Shown here: positions 16,537 to 26,300 of the stretch, piece by piece
Layout of the letters: each line of letters begins with the position of its first letter
How positions within the stretch are numbered: the stretch's first letter is position 1
Origin: Mycobacterium sp. IS-1264
Lineage (GTDB): Bacteria; Actinomycetota; Actinomycetes; Mycobacteriales; Mycobacteriaceae
Length of the DNA stretch: 64,000 nucleotides
Reading direction: 5' to 3'
NCBI RefSeq assembly: GCF_001954195.1
Contig: NZ_MBES01000076.1
Location: 1 to 64,000 of the forward strand
The notes under the pieces: model-generated
Seen by the model: only the letters and a program-made list of their open reading frames with translations
The model's database searches: none
What the model was told of the DNA's origin: nothing
Program-made: the position numbers and the translations under genes

Positions 16537-17003
16537 GACTTTCTCTTTTCCTCCCGATATTCGGTCCACATCCGCATCAGCTGGTCGCGATAGTCCCGGG
16601 TGCAGAACTCGCAGAAATCTCGGAAGTCCTCGACGCGCTCCCGCTGCTCGGCGCGGTCCTCCCCCAGCACCGACAGCGCGAACTCGGCGGGCTCGATGCC
16701 CAGGCGCATCAGCGACAGCTGCGTTTCCATCACGCTGGTGAACCCCCCCGGCGTGAGCCGGTAGAGGTGTTGACGGTTGGGGCTGGGCAATCGCTCCACC
16801 ATGCCGCCTTCGAGCAGCTGCCGGGCGACGGTACTGATCGACGCCTTGCTCACCGACAACGCATCGGCCAGCTCGCCCAACGACTGCTGCGGTGGATCGC
16901 AGATCAGGAGCCACCCGTATATCCGCCCCATGGTGCGGGTGGCGCCGAGGAGCTCGAAGAACAGCCCCATGCGGTCGACGAATTCGGCCTCTTCCGGTGA
17001 CAT
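16533..17003 (-). CDS. GbsR/MarR-like winged-helix transcriptional regulator
   Basis: A 156-residue protein with a winged helix at about residues 30-95 (SLGELADALSVSKASISTVARQL as the recognition region), wing RLPSPNRQHLYRL, and a charged C-terminal helix. This is the GbsR subgroup of MarR-like repressors. ATG at 17003 follows AGGAG by 6 nt, so an in-frame upstream start at 17075 is rejected. Two palindromes lie 15-43 bp upstream, over its own promoter and towards cyp130, consistent with autoregulation and control of the divergent gene. The effector is unknown. Confidence 0.8.
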   Translation of the reverse strand: MSPEEAEFVDRMGLFFELLGATRTMGRIYGWLLICDPPQQSLGELADALSVSKASISTVARQLLEGGMVERLPSPNRQHLYRLTPGGFTSVMETQLSLMRLGIEPAEFALSVLGEDRAEQRERVEDFRDFCEFCTRDYRDQLMRMWTEYREEKRKS

Positions 17004-17017
17004 CGGACTCCTAAGTT

Positions 17018-17046
17018 CGTTCAGTACACACTGAACGTACTGTACG
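17018..17046. promoter_or_regulatory. Double palindrome, probable operator of the GbsR-like regulator
   Basis: CGTTCAGT-ACAC-ACTGAACG (17018-17037) is a perfect 8-bp inverted repeat. It overlaps at its end with CGTAC-T-GTACG (17036-17046), a perfect 5-bp palindrome. Both lie in the gap between the divergent regulator and cyp130 genes. The binding protein is inferred from position only. Confidence 0.6.
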
Positions 17047-17068
17047 TGATTTACCGCTGCTCGGCATG

Positions 17069-17097
17069 TTGACATGGCGGCTGGAATGCCTTACACA
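17069..17097 (+). promoter_or_regulatory. Predicted promoter of cyp130, leaderless
   Basis: A consensus -35 TTGACA (17069-17074) is followed 17 bp later by TACACA (17092-17097), 6 nt before the ATG at 17104. No ribosome binding site is present. The -35 lies 22 bp from the palindromic operator on the regulator side. Confidence 0.5.
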
Positions 17098-17103
17098 TAA
17101 GAC

Positions 17104-18345
17104 ATGTCGGTGGATCTGTCTCATAACGCACCCGTCGCGTTCCGGCTCGCCACCGCCGACACCTGGCCCAACCCCTGGCCGATGTACCGCGCGCTGCGCG
17201 ACCACGACCCAGTGCATCACGTCGTGCCCGAAGGCAAGCCGGATCGCGACTACTACGTGCTGTCCCGGCACGCCGACGTCTGGGCGGCGGCCCGCGACCA
17301 CGAGACGTTCTCGTCGGCGCAGGGCCTGACGGTCAACTATGACGATCTGGAAATGATTGGGCTGCAGGACAATCCACCGTTCGTCATGCAGGATCCGCCG
17401 GTGCACACCGAGTTTCGCAAACTGGTGTCGCGCGGTTTCACGCCACGGCAGGTCGAGGCCGTCGAGCCCAAGGTGCGCGAGTTCGTCGTCGAGCGCATCG
17501 AGAGGCTCCGCGCCGACGGTGGCGGCGATATCGTCACCGAGCTGTTCAAGCCGCTGCCGTCGATGGTGGTCGCGCACTATCTCGGCGTGCCCGAGGACGA
17601 TCGGGCCCAATTCGACGGCTGGACCCAGGCCATCGTCGCCGCGAACACCACCGAAGGCGGCGTGAGCGGCGCGCTGGAAAGCGCCGGCGATGCCGTCGGG
17701 TCGATGATGGCCTACTTCACCCACCTGATCGAGCGGCGGCGGACCGAACCCGAGGACGACACCATCTCCCACCTCGTCGCCGCCGGGGTCGGCGCCGACG
17801 GCGACATCTCCGGCACGCTGTCGATTCTGGCCTTCACGTTCACGATGGTCACCGGGGGCAACGACACCGTGACGGGGATGCTGGGCGGGTCGATGCCCTT
17901 GCTGCACCGGCGCCCGGACCAACGGCGGCTTTTGGTCGACGACCCGGGCCTGATCCCCGACGCGGTGGAAGAACTGCTGCGGCTGACCTCGCCGGTGCAG
18001 GGGCTGGCGCGCACGGCCACGCGGGACGCGGCGATCGGCGACACGACCGTCCCGGACGGCCGCAAAGTGTTGCTGCTCTACGCGTCCGCCAACCACGACG
18101 AACGCCAATACGGCTCGGACGCAGGCGAACTCGACGTGACCCGCCGCCCACGCAACATCCTGACTTTCAGCCACGGGGCGCACCACTGCCTGGGCGCGGC
18201 GGCGGCGCGGATGCAATCGCGGGTCGCGCTGACCGAACTGCTGGCCCGCTGCCCGGATTTCGAGGTGGACGAGTCCGCAATCGTCTGGTCTGGCGGCAGT
18301 TACGTCAGGCGCCCGCTGTCCGTGCCGATCACGGTGAACTCCTGA
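17104..18345 (+). CDS. cyp130: Cytochrome P450, CYP130 family
   Basis: A 413-residue heme monooxygenase. The I-helix oxygen-binding motif is TGGNDT (about residue 256; Gly-Gly-Asn-Asp-Thr in place of AGxDT), the K-helix ExxR is EELLR, and the heme loop is FSHGAHHCLG with the thiolate Cys. CYP130 of M. tuberculosis binds azoles; its natural substrate is not settled. The redox partner is not encoded nearby. The stop overlaps the ATG of the following tetR gene (TGATG). The neighbouring divergent methyltransferase and regulator may act in the same pathway. Confidence 0.9.
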   Translation: MSVDLSHNAPVAFRLATADTWPNPWPMYRALRDHDPVHHVVPEGKPDRDYYVLSRHADVWAAARDHETFSSAQGLTVNYDDLEMIGLQDNPPFVMQDPPVHTEFRKLVSRGFTPRQVEAVEPKVREFVVERIERLRADGGGDIVTELFKPLPSMVVAHYLGVPEDDRAQFDGWTQAIVAANTTEGGVSGALESAGDAVGSMMAYFTHLIERRRTEPEDDTISHLVAAGVGADGDISGTLSILAFTFTMVTGGNDTVTGMLGGSMPLLHRRPDQRRLLVDDPGLIPDAVEELLRLTSPVQGLARTATRDAAIGDTTVPDGRKVLLLYASANHDERQYGSDAGELDVTRRPRNILTFSHGAHHCLGAAAARMQSRVALTELLARCPDFEVDESAIVWSGGSYVRRPLSVPITVNS

Positions 18346-18920
18346 TGCCCGACTGGCTGGCCTCCCACCGCAGCGAGGCGGCGGCCGACCGGATTCTCGA
18401 CGCCGCCGAGGAGCTTTACACGGTGCGCGACCAGGCATCGATCGGCATGAACGAAATTGCCCGGGCCGCAGGCTGTTCCCGCGCGACGCTATACCGGTAC
18501 TTCGAGAACCGCGAGGCGCTGCGGACCGCCTACGTGCACCGCGAGACGCGCCGGCTCAGCCGCGCGATCGCCGACGAGATCGACGGCATCGAGGATCCGC
18601 GCGAACGCCTGATTGCGAGCATCACCGCGACGTTGCGGATGGTTCGCGACAGCGCGGCCTTGGCGGCGTGGTTCGCCGTCACCCGCCCACCGATCGGCGG
18701 CGAGCTGGCCGAAAAGTCGGAGGTGATCACCGCGTTGGCCGCCGCGTTCGTGAGCTCGCTCGGTCCCGAGGAGCCCGCCGTCGTCGAACGCCGGGCCCGC
18801 TGGGTGGTTCGGGTGATCACGTCGCTGCTGATGTATCCGGGCCGGGACGAGGCCGACGAGCGGGCGATGATCGAGGAGTTCGTCGTGCCGATCGTCACGC
18901 CGGTCGGCGCGCGTCGCTAG
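18345..18920 (+). CDS. TetR family regulator (Rv1255c-like)
   Basis: A 191-residue repressor. Its N-terminal helix-turn-helix (about residues 14-60) shows ILDAAEELYTVRDQASIGMNEIARAAGCSRATLYRYFENREAL split over the usual three helices. The C-terminal ligand domain has no recognisable binding motif. It overlaps cyp130 by one base and is probably co-transcribed with it, so it is the obvious candidate to sense a P450 substrate or product. Confidence 0.88.
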   Translation: MPDWLASHRSEAAADRILDAAEELYTVRDQASIGMNEIARAAGCSRATLYRYFENREALRTAYVHRETRRLSRAIADEIDGIEDPRERLIASITATLRMVRDSAALAAWFAVTRPPIGGELAEKSEVITALAAAFVSSLGPEEPAVVERRARWVVRVITSLLMYPGRDEADERAMIEEFVVPIVTPVGARR

Positions 18921-19154
18921 CCGTCGTCCGGCCGCCCAACGACGTCGCCGCCGCGCAACTATACCCGTGTCTACTAGGGCTTTTTCGTCCAAACCGCTGT
19001 CTTGGGCGGCTGCGCAGCGCTATGTTATGGCCCATCGAGTTGTCGCAGAGCGATCGGTGGGGAGCAGACCAGGAGTCGAAGTGCGGGTGTCCGTGTGCGC
19101 ACGCGACGACGCGCTGCTACCGATAACCATCGGGGCCACTCAGGAAGGACCGAC

Positions 19155-19700
19155 GTGACTTACCCCTGTTTGCCGCCCGAAATCAATTCGGCACGCATGC
19201 AAACCGGTGCGGGGCCCGGCCCCATGCGCGCGGCCTCGTCGGCCTGGAGTGGGCTCGCCGGCGAATTGCGGTCGGCGGCGGACTCGTTTGCGTCCGTGAC
19301 GTCGAACCTCTCGGGCGAGACGTGGCAGGGGCCCGCGGCCGTGGCGATGGCGGCCGCAGCCGCACCCTATGCCGCATGGCTGAGCGCGGCGGCCGGGCAT
19401 ACCGAACGGGCGGCCGGCCAGGCCGCGGCGGTGGCGGCCTCGTTCGAGACGGCACAAGCCGCCATCGTGCCCACGCCGGCGATCGCGGCCAATCGGGCTC
19501 TATTGGTGACGCTGGTAAACACGAACTTCTTGGGGCTGAACACCCCGGCGATCGCGGCAACCGAATCACATTACGACGAGATGTGGGCGCAGGACGTGAC
19601 CGCGATGGCCCACTACCACGCCGGTGCGTCGTCGGCGTGGGCCGGGATGGCTCCGCTCACGCCGCTGCAGGCGAGCCTCCCGCAACTCGTCAGTACGTAA
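19155..19700 (+). CDS. PPE family protein, PPE domain only
   Basis: A 181-residue protein that starts TYPCLPPEINSARM and continues through TWQGPAAVAMAAAAAPY (WxG turn), which define the PPE domain. The domain alone fills the whole length; there is no C-terminal extension. PPE proteins pair with PE proteins and leave through ESX (type VII) systems. No PE or esx gene lies in the window, so the partner must be elsewhere. GTG at 19155 follows AGGAAGG by 7 nt. A longer upstream frame lacks PPE similarity and is rejected. The 234-bp region before it contains TATGTT-like bases but no clear promoter. Confidence 0.85.
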   Translation: MTYPCLPPEINSARMQTGAGPGPMRAASSAWSGLAGELRSAADSFASVTSNLSGETWQGPAAVAMAAAAAPYAAWLSAAAGHTERAAGQAAAVAASFETAQAAIVPTPAIAANRALLVTLVNTNFLGLNTPAIAATESHYDEMWAQDVTAMAHYHAGASSAWAGMAPLTPLQASLPQLVST

Positions 19701-19706
19701 ACCTGG

Positions 19707-20846
19707 TCAGTCGCGCACGCGGGTGAACCGGTGCAGCAGCCAGGCCAAGGGGATGGTCAGGGCCAGCGTCGCGACGTAGAGATACAGCATCGAACCGGTG
19801 TAGACGTGGGCCCGGACCACATAGTCCATCGCGAACTCCATGGTCACCAGGTGGATGAGGAAGATCTCGTAGGAGATCTCGCCCAGCCACACCATGGGCC
19901 GGCTGGCCAGTAGCCGCGAATACCACCCCTGGTTGCCCAGGGCCAACGGTGCCACCGCCAGCACCGCGATCACAGCGTAGAAGCACGTCTTGTACAGCGC
20001 CTCCCCCAGCGTTGCCGGTGACGTGGTGGGCGCGCCCGCGATCGGGGTCGAGACGATGAAATAGCAGATGATCGCCAGCGGTATCGCCACGAACGCATAG
20101 CACCGCACGCCCATCCGCTGCAGCACCGTCAGCAGCATGCCGCCCAGGAACCAGGCCAGGTAGGTCGGTAGCCACAGCCGGGCGCCGTCGGGAAACCAGT
20201 GATCGGTATGCACCAGGACCAGCCATGCCGGGCTGAGCAACGCCAGCGCCGCCAGGGCGCCGACTACCAGCCTCGGCTGCCAGCGTCGCCGCGAGACGAG
20301 CACCAGCAGCACGTAGGCCAGCAAGGGCAGCACCACGTAGAAGGCCGCCTCCACCGCCAGGCTCCACATCTGGGTCAGGCCCTGATGCAGGTACTTGCCG
20401 AGATAGCCGTCGGTGTAGATCTGCGTCAGCGTCAGATTGCGCACCAGGCCCGTCCACGAATGCCCGGGATTCGGTCCCGCCTCCCGGAAGTGGTACAGCA
20501 CGTAGGCAACGAGCACCGTGACGACATAGGCGGGCATGATGCGCCGAACCCGGTGCCACGCATAGCGATTCAGCGACGGCGGCGGGCCGTCGGTCGCGGC
20601 CGATTTGACCCACGGGCGGAACAGCAGGAAGCCGGACAGCACGAAGAAGATCGGAACGCCGATTTCCATCCGGGAGCCGACCAGACCCCAGTACCCGTGG
20701 GTGTACTTGCCGGTGGTGTAGGCGGCGTGGGTGCCCACGACCAGGAGGGCGGCGACCGCGCGGATGCCGGTCAGCGACGCGACTCGGTCCACGTGGGCGA
20801 CCTGCTCGAGTCCGCCCTGGGCGTCTCTCTCCTCGGACAGCGTCAT
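19707..20846 (-). CDS. Membrane acyltransferase 3 family protein (Rv1254-like)
   Basis: A 379-residue, about 10-helix integral membrane protein of the OafA/acyltransferase-3 family, which O-acylates envelope sugars or lipids. Conserved family points are TGIRAVAALLVVGTHA near the start (catalytic His), FFVLSGFLLFRPW, and WSLAVEAAFYVVLPLLAYV in the middle. Its ATG overlaps the stop of deaD by ATGA, so the two genes are translationally coupled although their roles appear unrelated. The acceptor is unknown. Confidence 0.88.
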   Translation of the reverse strand: MTLSEERDAQGGLEQVAHVDRVASLTGIRAVAALLVVGTHAAYTTGKYTHGYWGLVGSRMEIGVPIFFVLSGFLLFRPWVKSAATDGPPPSLNRYAWHRVRRIMPAYVVTVLVAYVLYHFREAGPNPGHSWTGLVRNLTLTQIYTDGYLGKYLHQGLTQMWSLAVEAAFYVVLPLLAYVLLVLVSRRRWQPRLVVGALAALALLSPAWLVLVHTDHWFPDGARLWLPTYLAWFLGGMLLTVLQRMGVRCYAFVAIPLAIICYFIVSTPIAGAPTTSPATLGEALYKTCFYAVIAVLAVAPLALGNQGWYSRLLASRPMVWLGEISYEIFLIHLVTMEFAMDYVVRAHVYTGSMLYLYVATLALTIPLAWLLHRFTRVRD

Positions 20847-22534
20847 CCGGCGCGTTTCTTGCGTGGTTTGGTCTTGCCGGAGCCACGATCCGGCCGCAGG
20901 TCGATCAGCACGCCCGAGATACGCGTGCGCTCAAGCTTTTTCACGGTCGCCTTCGGCAATTTGGCCGGCAGCTCCACCAGGGAGAAATCCGGGCCGATGG
21001 CGATGTGGCCGAAATCGCTGCGATGCAGTCCGCCCTCGTTGGCGATGGCGCCGACGATCGCGCCGGGGCCGATCTTGTGACGCTTGCCCACCGAGATGCG
21101 ATAGGTGGCGAAATCCCGTGTCTGCCTTGGTTTTTCATGGGGCCGTTCGCGCCGTTCCCGACGCTCGCGCCGCTCTGGCGGCGGTTCGGGCGCCATCAGG
21201 AACTCCTCGCCGTCGCGCGACTGCAGGGCCAGCGCGGCGGCGATGTCGGCCATCGGGATGTCATGTTCGCGTTCGTAGTCCTCGACCAGCTTGCGGAACA
21301 GCTCGATTTCCGGACCGCCGAGAGCGCGGGTGATGGAATCGCCGAATTTCGCCACGCGCTGCGCATTGACGTCCTCGACGGTGGGCAACTCGGCCTCGGT
21401 GAGCGTTTGGCGCGTTGCCTTTTCGATCGCCTTCAGCAGGTGGCGTTCCCGCGGCGCGACGAACAACAGCGCGGTTCCCGAGCGCCCGGCCCTGCCGGTG
21501 CGTCCGATGCGGTGTACGTAGGACTCGGTGTCGTGCGGGATGTCGTAGTTGAGCACATGCGATATCCGCTCCACGTCCAACCCGCGCGCGGCCACATCGG
21601 TGGCGACCAGGATGTCGATGCCCTTGGGGCCCCCGTCGCGCAGCGCGGCTATGGTCCGCTCGCGCTGCCCCTGCGGGATGTCGCCATTGATGGCGGCCGC
21701 GGAAAAGCCTCGGGCGCGCAGCTTTTCGGCCACCTCCTCGGTCGCCTGTTTGGTGCGCACGAAGACGATCATCGCCTCGAACGGCTCCACCTCGAGCACA
21801 CGGGTGAGCGCGTCCATTTTGCGTGGCCCGGCCACCTGGATGTAGCGCTGCGAAATGTTCTCGGCCGTAGCGGTTTTCGCTTTGGTGGTGACTTCGAACG
21901 GATCGTGTAGATACTTGGCGGTGAGCTTGCGGATCTGGGCCGGCATGGTCGCCGAAAACAGCGCGACCTGTTTGTATTCCGGCGTTTCGGACAGGATGCG
22001 CTCGACGTCCTCGGCGAAGCCCATGGCGAGCATCTCGTCGGCCTCGTCGAGCACGAGGTAGTCCACCCGCGATAGGTCGAGCGTGCCGCGTTCGAGGTGG
22101 TCGATGATCCGGCCGGGCGTTCCCACCACCACGTGCGCGCCGCGCCGCAGTCCGGCAAGTTGCACGCCATAGGACGACCCGCCATAGATCGACAGCACGT
22201 TGATCTTGGGCAGCTGCGCCCCGTAGCGGCTGAAAGCCTCGGCCACCTGCAGCGCCAGTTCCCGGGTGGGCGCCAGCACCAGGGCCTGGGTCGCGTTGCT
22301 GGTCACATCGATCTTGGACAGGATCGGGATCGCGAACGCCGCCGTCTTGCCGGTGCCGGTCTGCGCCAGGCCCACCACATCGGAACCGGCCATCAGCGCC
22401 GGAATCGTCGCCGCCTGGATGGCTGTCGGTGTCTCGTAGCCAACGTCGCCGATCGCCCGCAAGACGGAGGGATGGATCTGCAGGTCGGCAAACGTCGTAG
22501 AAACAGCCTCGGGCGAGCTGTCGGGGAGGGTCAT
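20843..22534 (-). CDS. deaD: Cold-shock DEAD-box RNA helicase DeaD
   Basis: A 563-residue ATP-dependent RNA helicase (M. tuberculosis DeaD has the same length). Helicase motifs: Q motif with F-DL (about residue 15), AQTGTGKT, PTRELALQ, TPGR, DEAD, SAT, ARGLD and HRIGRTGRAG. A DbpA-type RNA-binding domain follows at about 475-550. An arginine/glutamate-rich linker (about 445-465) joins them. It unwinds structured RNA in ribosome assembly and mRNA turnover. TAGACT 9 nt before the ATG suggests a very short leader. Two hairpin repeats lie immediately upstream of that box. Confidence 0.93.
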   Translation of the reverse strand: MTLPDSSPEAVSTTFADLQIHPSVLRAIGDVGYETPTAIQAATIPALMAGSDVVGLAQTGTGKTAAFAIPILSKIDVTSNATQALVLAPTRELALQVAEAFSRYGAQLPKINVLSIYGGSSYGVQLAGLRRGAHVVVGTPGRIIDHLERGTLDLSRVDYLVLDEADEMLAMGFAEDVERILSETPEYKQVALFSATMPAQIRKLTAKYLHDPFEVTTKAKTATAENISQRYIQVAGPRKMDALTRVLEVEPFEAMIVFVRTKQATEEVAEKLRARGFSAAAINGDIPQGQRERTIAALRDGGPKGIDILVATDVAARGLDVERISHVLNYDIPHDTESYVHRIGRTGRAGRSGTALLFVAPRERHLLKAIEKATRQTLTEAELPTVEDVNAQRVAKFGDSITRALGGPEIELFRKLVEDYEREHDIPMADIAAALALQSRDGEEFLMAPEPPPERRERRERRERPHEKPRQTRDFATYRISVGKRHKIGPGAIVGAIANEGGLHRSDFGHIAIGPDFSLVELPAKLPKATVKKLERTRISGVLIDLRPDRGSGKTKPRKKRAG

Positions 22535-22549
22535 TGTCCCTGAAGTCTA

Positions 22550-22661
22550 GTGGTGACCGCGAGCTCAGCAGAGCTGAGCGTGGCGGGTCACCACCAGATA
22601 GCACCGTGGTGACCGCGAGCTCAGCAGAGCTGAGCGTGGCGGGTCACCACCAGACAGCGCC
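22550..22661. repeat. Two tandem 56-bp hairpin units between deaD and lprE
   Basis: Copies at 22550-22605 and 22606-22661 differ at only two positions near their ends. Each unit is an inverted repeat: outer GTGGTGACC/GGTCACCAC (9 bp) and inner GCTCAGC-AGA-GCTGAGC (7 bp, 3-base loop). The block directly abuts the predicted deaD -10 box and lies 65 bp from the lprE -10 box. Candidate operator array, RNA hairpins or mobile small repeat. Confidence 0.75.
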
Positions 22662-22739
22662 GTGGTGGTCATGCGCGCAGCGCGGCGGGCGCGGCACGCC
22701 TGCCACACCGTCGAGCCCGATGACGGTACGGTGCGCGAT

Positions 22740-23324
22740 GTGTGGTCGCTACCGTGCCCTGCCGAGCCGCTGTCCGCCCTGTCCCTCGCGGTGGTGCTCG
22801 GCGCGGCGTTGACGGGCTGCGGCACGGGAGACTCCACGGTCGCCAAGACCCCGCAGGCAACGACGACCACGCCGGCGGCACCCGCCACCGCACCCGGCCA
22901 GGCGTCCGGCGCGGCGGCGACGCCCAGCGGCACACCGGCCGATCCGTGCGCGATCAATCTGGCGTCGCCCACCATCGCGAAAGTGGTCTCCGAGCTGCCC
23001 CGCGATCCCCGCAGCCAACAGTCCTGGAGCCCGGAACCGCTGGCCGGCAACTACAACCAGTGCGCCCAGCTGTCGGCCGTCATCATCAAGGCCAACACCA
23101 ACGCCATCAATCCCACCACCCGGGCGGTGCTGTTCCATCTCGGTCAGTTCATCCCGCAGGGCGTGCCCGACACCTACGGTTTCAACGGCATCGACCCGGC
23201 GCAGACCACCGGCGACACCGTGGCGTTGACCTATCCCGGCGGCATCAACGGCCTGAACACCGACGTGCGATTCCACTGGAATGGCAACGGCGTCGAGCTC
23301 ATCGGGAACACCCCCGGCCACTAA
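22740..23324 (+). CDS. lprE: Lipoprotein LprE
   Basis: A 194-residue secreted lipoprotein. A hydrophobic signal segment ends in the lipobox LTGC (about residues 25-28), then a threonine/alanine/proline-rich linker, then a globular domain with conserved PCAINLASPTIAKVVSELP and GNYNQCAQLSAV containing two cysteines. Rv1252c (LprE) has the same domain, and reports link it to host TLR2 signalling. GTG at 22740 is chosen because TACGGT ends 7 nt before it (leaderless); in-frame GTG at 22731 is an alternative. The signal peptide has almost no positive charge at its start, which is unusual. Confidence 0.8.
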   Translation: MWSLPCPAEPLSALSLAVVLGAALTGCGTGDSTVAKTPQATTTTPAAPATAPGQASGAAATPSGTPADPCAINLASPTIAKVVSELPRDPRSQQSWSPEPLAGNYNQCAQLSAVIIKANTNAINPTTRAVLFHLGQFIPQGVPDTYGFNGIDPAQTTGDTVALTYPGGINGLNTDVRFHWNGNGVELIGNTPGH

Positions 23325-23368
23325 GCCGATCGCTAGCCCGGCGCCGCCGAATTGTCGGTCGCCTCACC

Positions 23369-23374
23369 TACAGT
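23369..23374 (+). promoter_or_regulatory. Predicted -10 box of the nuclease-helicase gene, leaderless
   Basis: TACAGT lies exactly 7 nt before the GTG at 23382, with no ribosome binding site. No consensus -35 is visible. Confidence 0.45.
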
Positions 23375-23381
23375 TGCTGCT

Positions 23382-26300
23382 GTGTTCGTCACCGGCGACA
23401 GCATCGTCTACAGCGCATCGGATCTCGCGGCCGCCGCCCGCTGCGAGTACGCGTTGCTGCGCGATTTCGACGCGAAGCTGGGTCGCGGCCCCGCCATCGT
23501 GGTCGAGGACGAGCTGCTCGAACGCACGGCCGCCTTGGGCGACCGGCATGAGCAACGCGAGCTCGACCGGCTGCGCGCGGAGTTCGACGATGCGGTCGCG
23601 ATCATCGGCCGTCCGGCCTACACGCTCGAGGGGCTGACCGCCGCCGCCGAGGCGACCCGGCGCGCCATCGCCGACCGCGCGCCGGTGGTGTATCAGGCCG
23701 CGATGTTCGACGGCCGCTTCGTGGGATTCGCCGACTTCCTGGTCGCCGACGGCGAGCGATATCGCCTCGTCGACACCAAGCTGGCCCGCTCCCCCAAGGT
23801 CACCGCGCTGTTGCAGCTGGCCGCCTACGCCGACGCGCTGGCCGGCATGGGCGTCTCGGTCGCGCCGGACGCCGAACTGCGACTGGGCGATGGGTCTGTC
23901 GTGCGCTATCGCGTCTGCGACCTGATCCCCGTCTACCGGTCCCAGCGCGCGCTCCTGCAACGCCTGCTCGACGACCACTACGCCGCGGGCACCGCGGTGC
24001 GCTGGGAAGACGACGGGGTGCGGGCATGCTTTCGTTGTCCGCTGTGCGAGGAACAAGTGCGCGCCACCGACGACCTTCTGTTGGTCGCCGGCATGCGAGT
24101 AAGCCAGCGGGACAAGCTCATTGACGCCGGCATCACCACGGTCGCCGGGCTGGCCACGCACCGCGGGCCGGTGCCCGATCTGACGCCCGGCACACTGGCC
24201 AAGTTGACCGCTCAGGCGAAACTGCAAGTCCTGCAACGCGACACCGGTATCCCACGATTCGAGATCGCCGATCCCCAGCCCCTGGCGCTGTTGCCCGAGC
24301 CCGACCCCGGCGACCTGTTCTTCGACTTCGAGGGCGATCCGCTGTGGACCACCGACGGCCACGACTGGGGTCTGGAATATCTCTTCGGCGTCTTGGAAGC
24401 CGGGGCCGCGGGCACGTTCCGGCCGCTGTGGGCGCACACCCGGGTCGACGAACGCAAGGCACTGACGGATTTTCTGGCGATGGTGGCCAAACGCCGCAAG
24501 CGTCGCCCCAACATGCACATCTACCACTACGCGCCGTACGAAAAGACCGCCCTGCTGCGCCTTTCCGGTCGGTACGGCGTCGGCGAGGACGAGGTCGACG
24601 AGTTACTGCGCAGCGGGACGTTGGTCGACCTGTATCCGTTGGTGCGCAAGAGCATTCGCGTGGGCGCCGAATCGTTCGGCCTGAAGGCGCTGGAGCCCCT
24701 CTACATGGGTGCGCAGCTGCGCTCCGGAGACGTCACCACGGCCGCCGATTCGATCACCTCCTACGCCCGGTACTGCGAGCTGCACGACGCCGGCCGCGTC
24801 GACGAGGCCGCAACCGTGCTCAAGGAGATCGAGGACTATAACCACTACGACTGCCGGTCGACACAGGAACTGCGCAATTGGCTACTCGTACGCGCCTGGG
24901 AATCCGGCGTCACACCCGTTGGCGCGCAACCGGTTCCCGACGGCACCGCCGTCGAAGACCGCGACCAGTTAGCGGTGGCGCTGTCGACATTCGCCGGCGA
25001 CGCCGCCGTCGGCGACCGCACCGCGGAGCAGACCGCTGTGGCGCTGGTCGCCGCCGCACGCGGCTACCACCGGCGCGAGGACAAACCGTTCTGGTGGGCG
25101 CATTTCGACCGGTTGAACTTCCCGGTCGAAGAGTGGGCGGACAATACCGACGTCTTCGTCGCGGACCACGCGGCGGTGGACGTCGACTGGCACCTGCCGC
25201 CCCGCGCGCGAAAACAGCAACGACGAGTCCGGCTGCGTGGCGAGCTCGCACGCGGCGACCTGATGACCAACGTCTTCGCCCTCTATGACGCCCCAGCCCC
25301 GACGGCCATGACCGACAACCCCGACCGACGGGCGGCCGGGCGGGCCGAGGTCGTCGAGGCCGACGATCCCGCGTTGCCCACCGAAGTGGTCATCGTCGAG
25401 CGAGTGGGCAATGACGGCAACACCTTTCACCAGCTGCCCTTCGCGCTGACTCCCGGCCCACCCGTTCCCACCCTGGCGCTGCGGGAATCGATCGAATCGA
25501 GCGCCGCCGCGGTGGCCGCCGGGCTGCCGCACCTGCCGCGCGCCGCGATGATCGACGTCCTGCTGCGCCGCGCGCCCCGAACCCGCAGCGGCGCTCCGCT
25601 TCCACGCGGCACCGACACGGCCACCGACATCACCGCGGCGGTGCTGGACCTGGACGCGTCGTACCTCGCGGTGCACGGGCCGCCGGGAACCGGCAAGACA
25701 TACACCGCCGCCCAGGTGATCGAGCACCTGGTGACGCAACATTCCTGGCGCATCGGCGTGGTGGCGCAATCGCACGCCACGGTGGAGAACCTGCTGGACG
25801 CCGTGATCGACGCCGGCCTGGAACCCACCCGGGTCGCCAAGAAGCGCTATGACCGCCACGCCCCGCGCTGGCAGGAGATCGACAGCGGCGACTATGCGGC
25901 CTTCATCGCCGGCTCCGCGGGATGCGTGATCGGCGGCACCGCATGGGATTTCGCCAATCCGGCCCGGGTCCCGCACGGCAGCCTGGATCTGCTGGTCATC
26001 GACGAGGCGGGCCAGTTCTGCTTGGCCAACACGATCGCCGTGGCACCGGCGGCCACCAACTTGCTGCTGCTCGGCGACCCGCAGCAGCTGCCACAGGTCA
26101 GTCAGGGCACCCATCCGGAGCCGGTCGACACTTCGGCGCTCGATTGGCTGGTCGACGGCCACCGCACGTTGCCCGACGAACGCGGATACTTCCTGGACCG
26201 CTCGTACCGGATGCACCCGGCGGTCTGCGCCGCGGTCTCGGCGCTGTCCTATGAGGGCCGATTGCATTCCCATGACAAGCAAACCGCCGCGCGGCAGCTG

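Noticed and set aside
22550..22661. CRISPR-like array
   Set aside because: Only two units, directly adjacent with no spacer, and no cas genes nearby.
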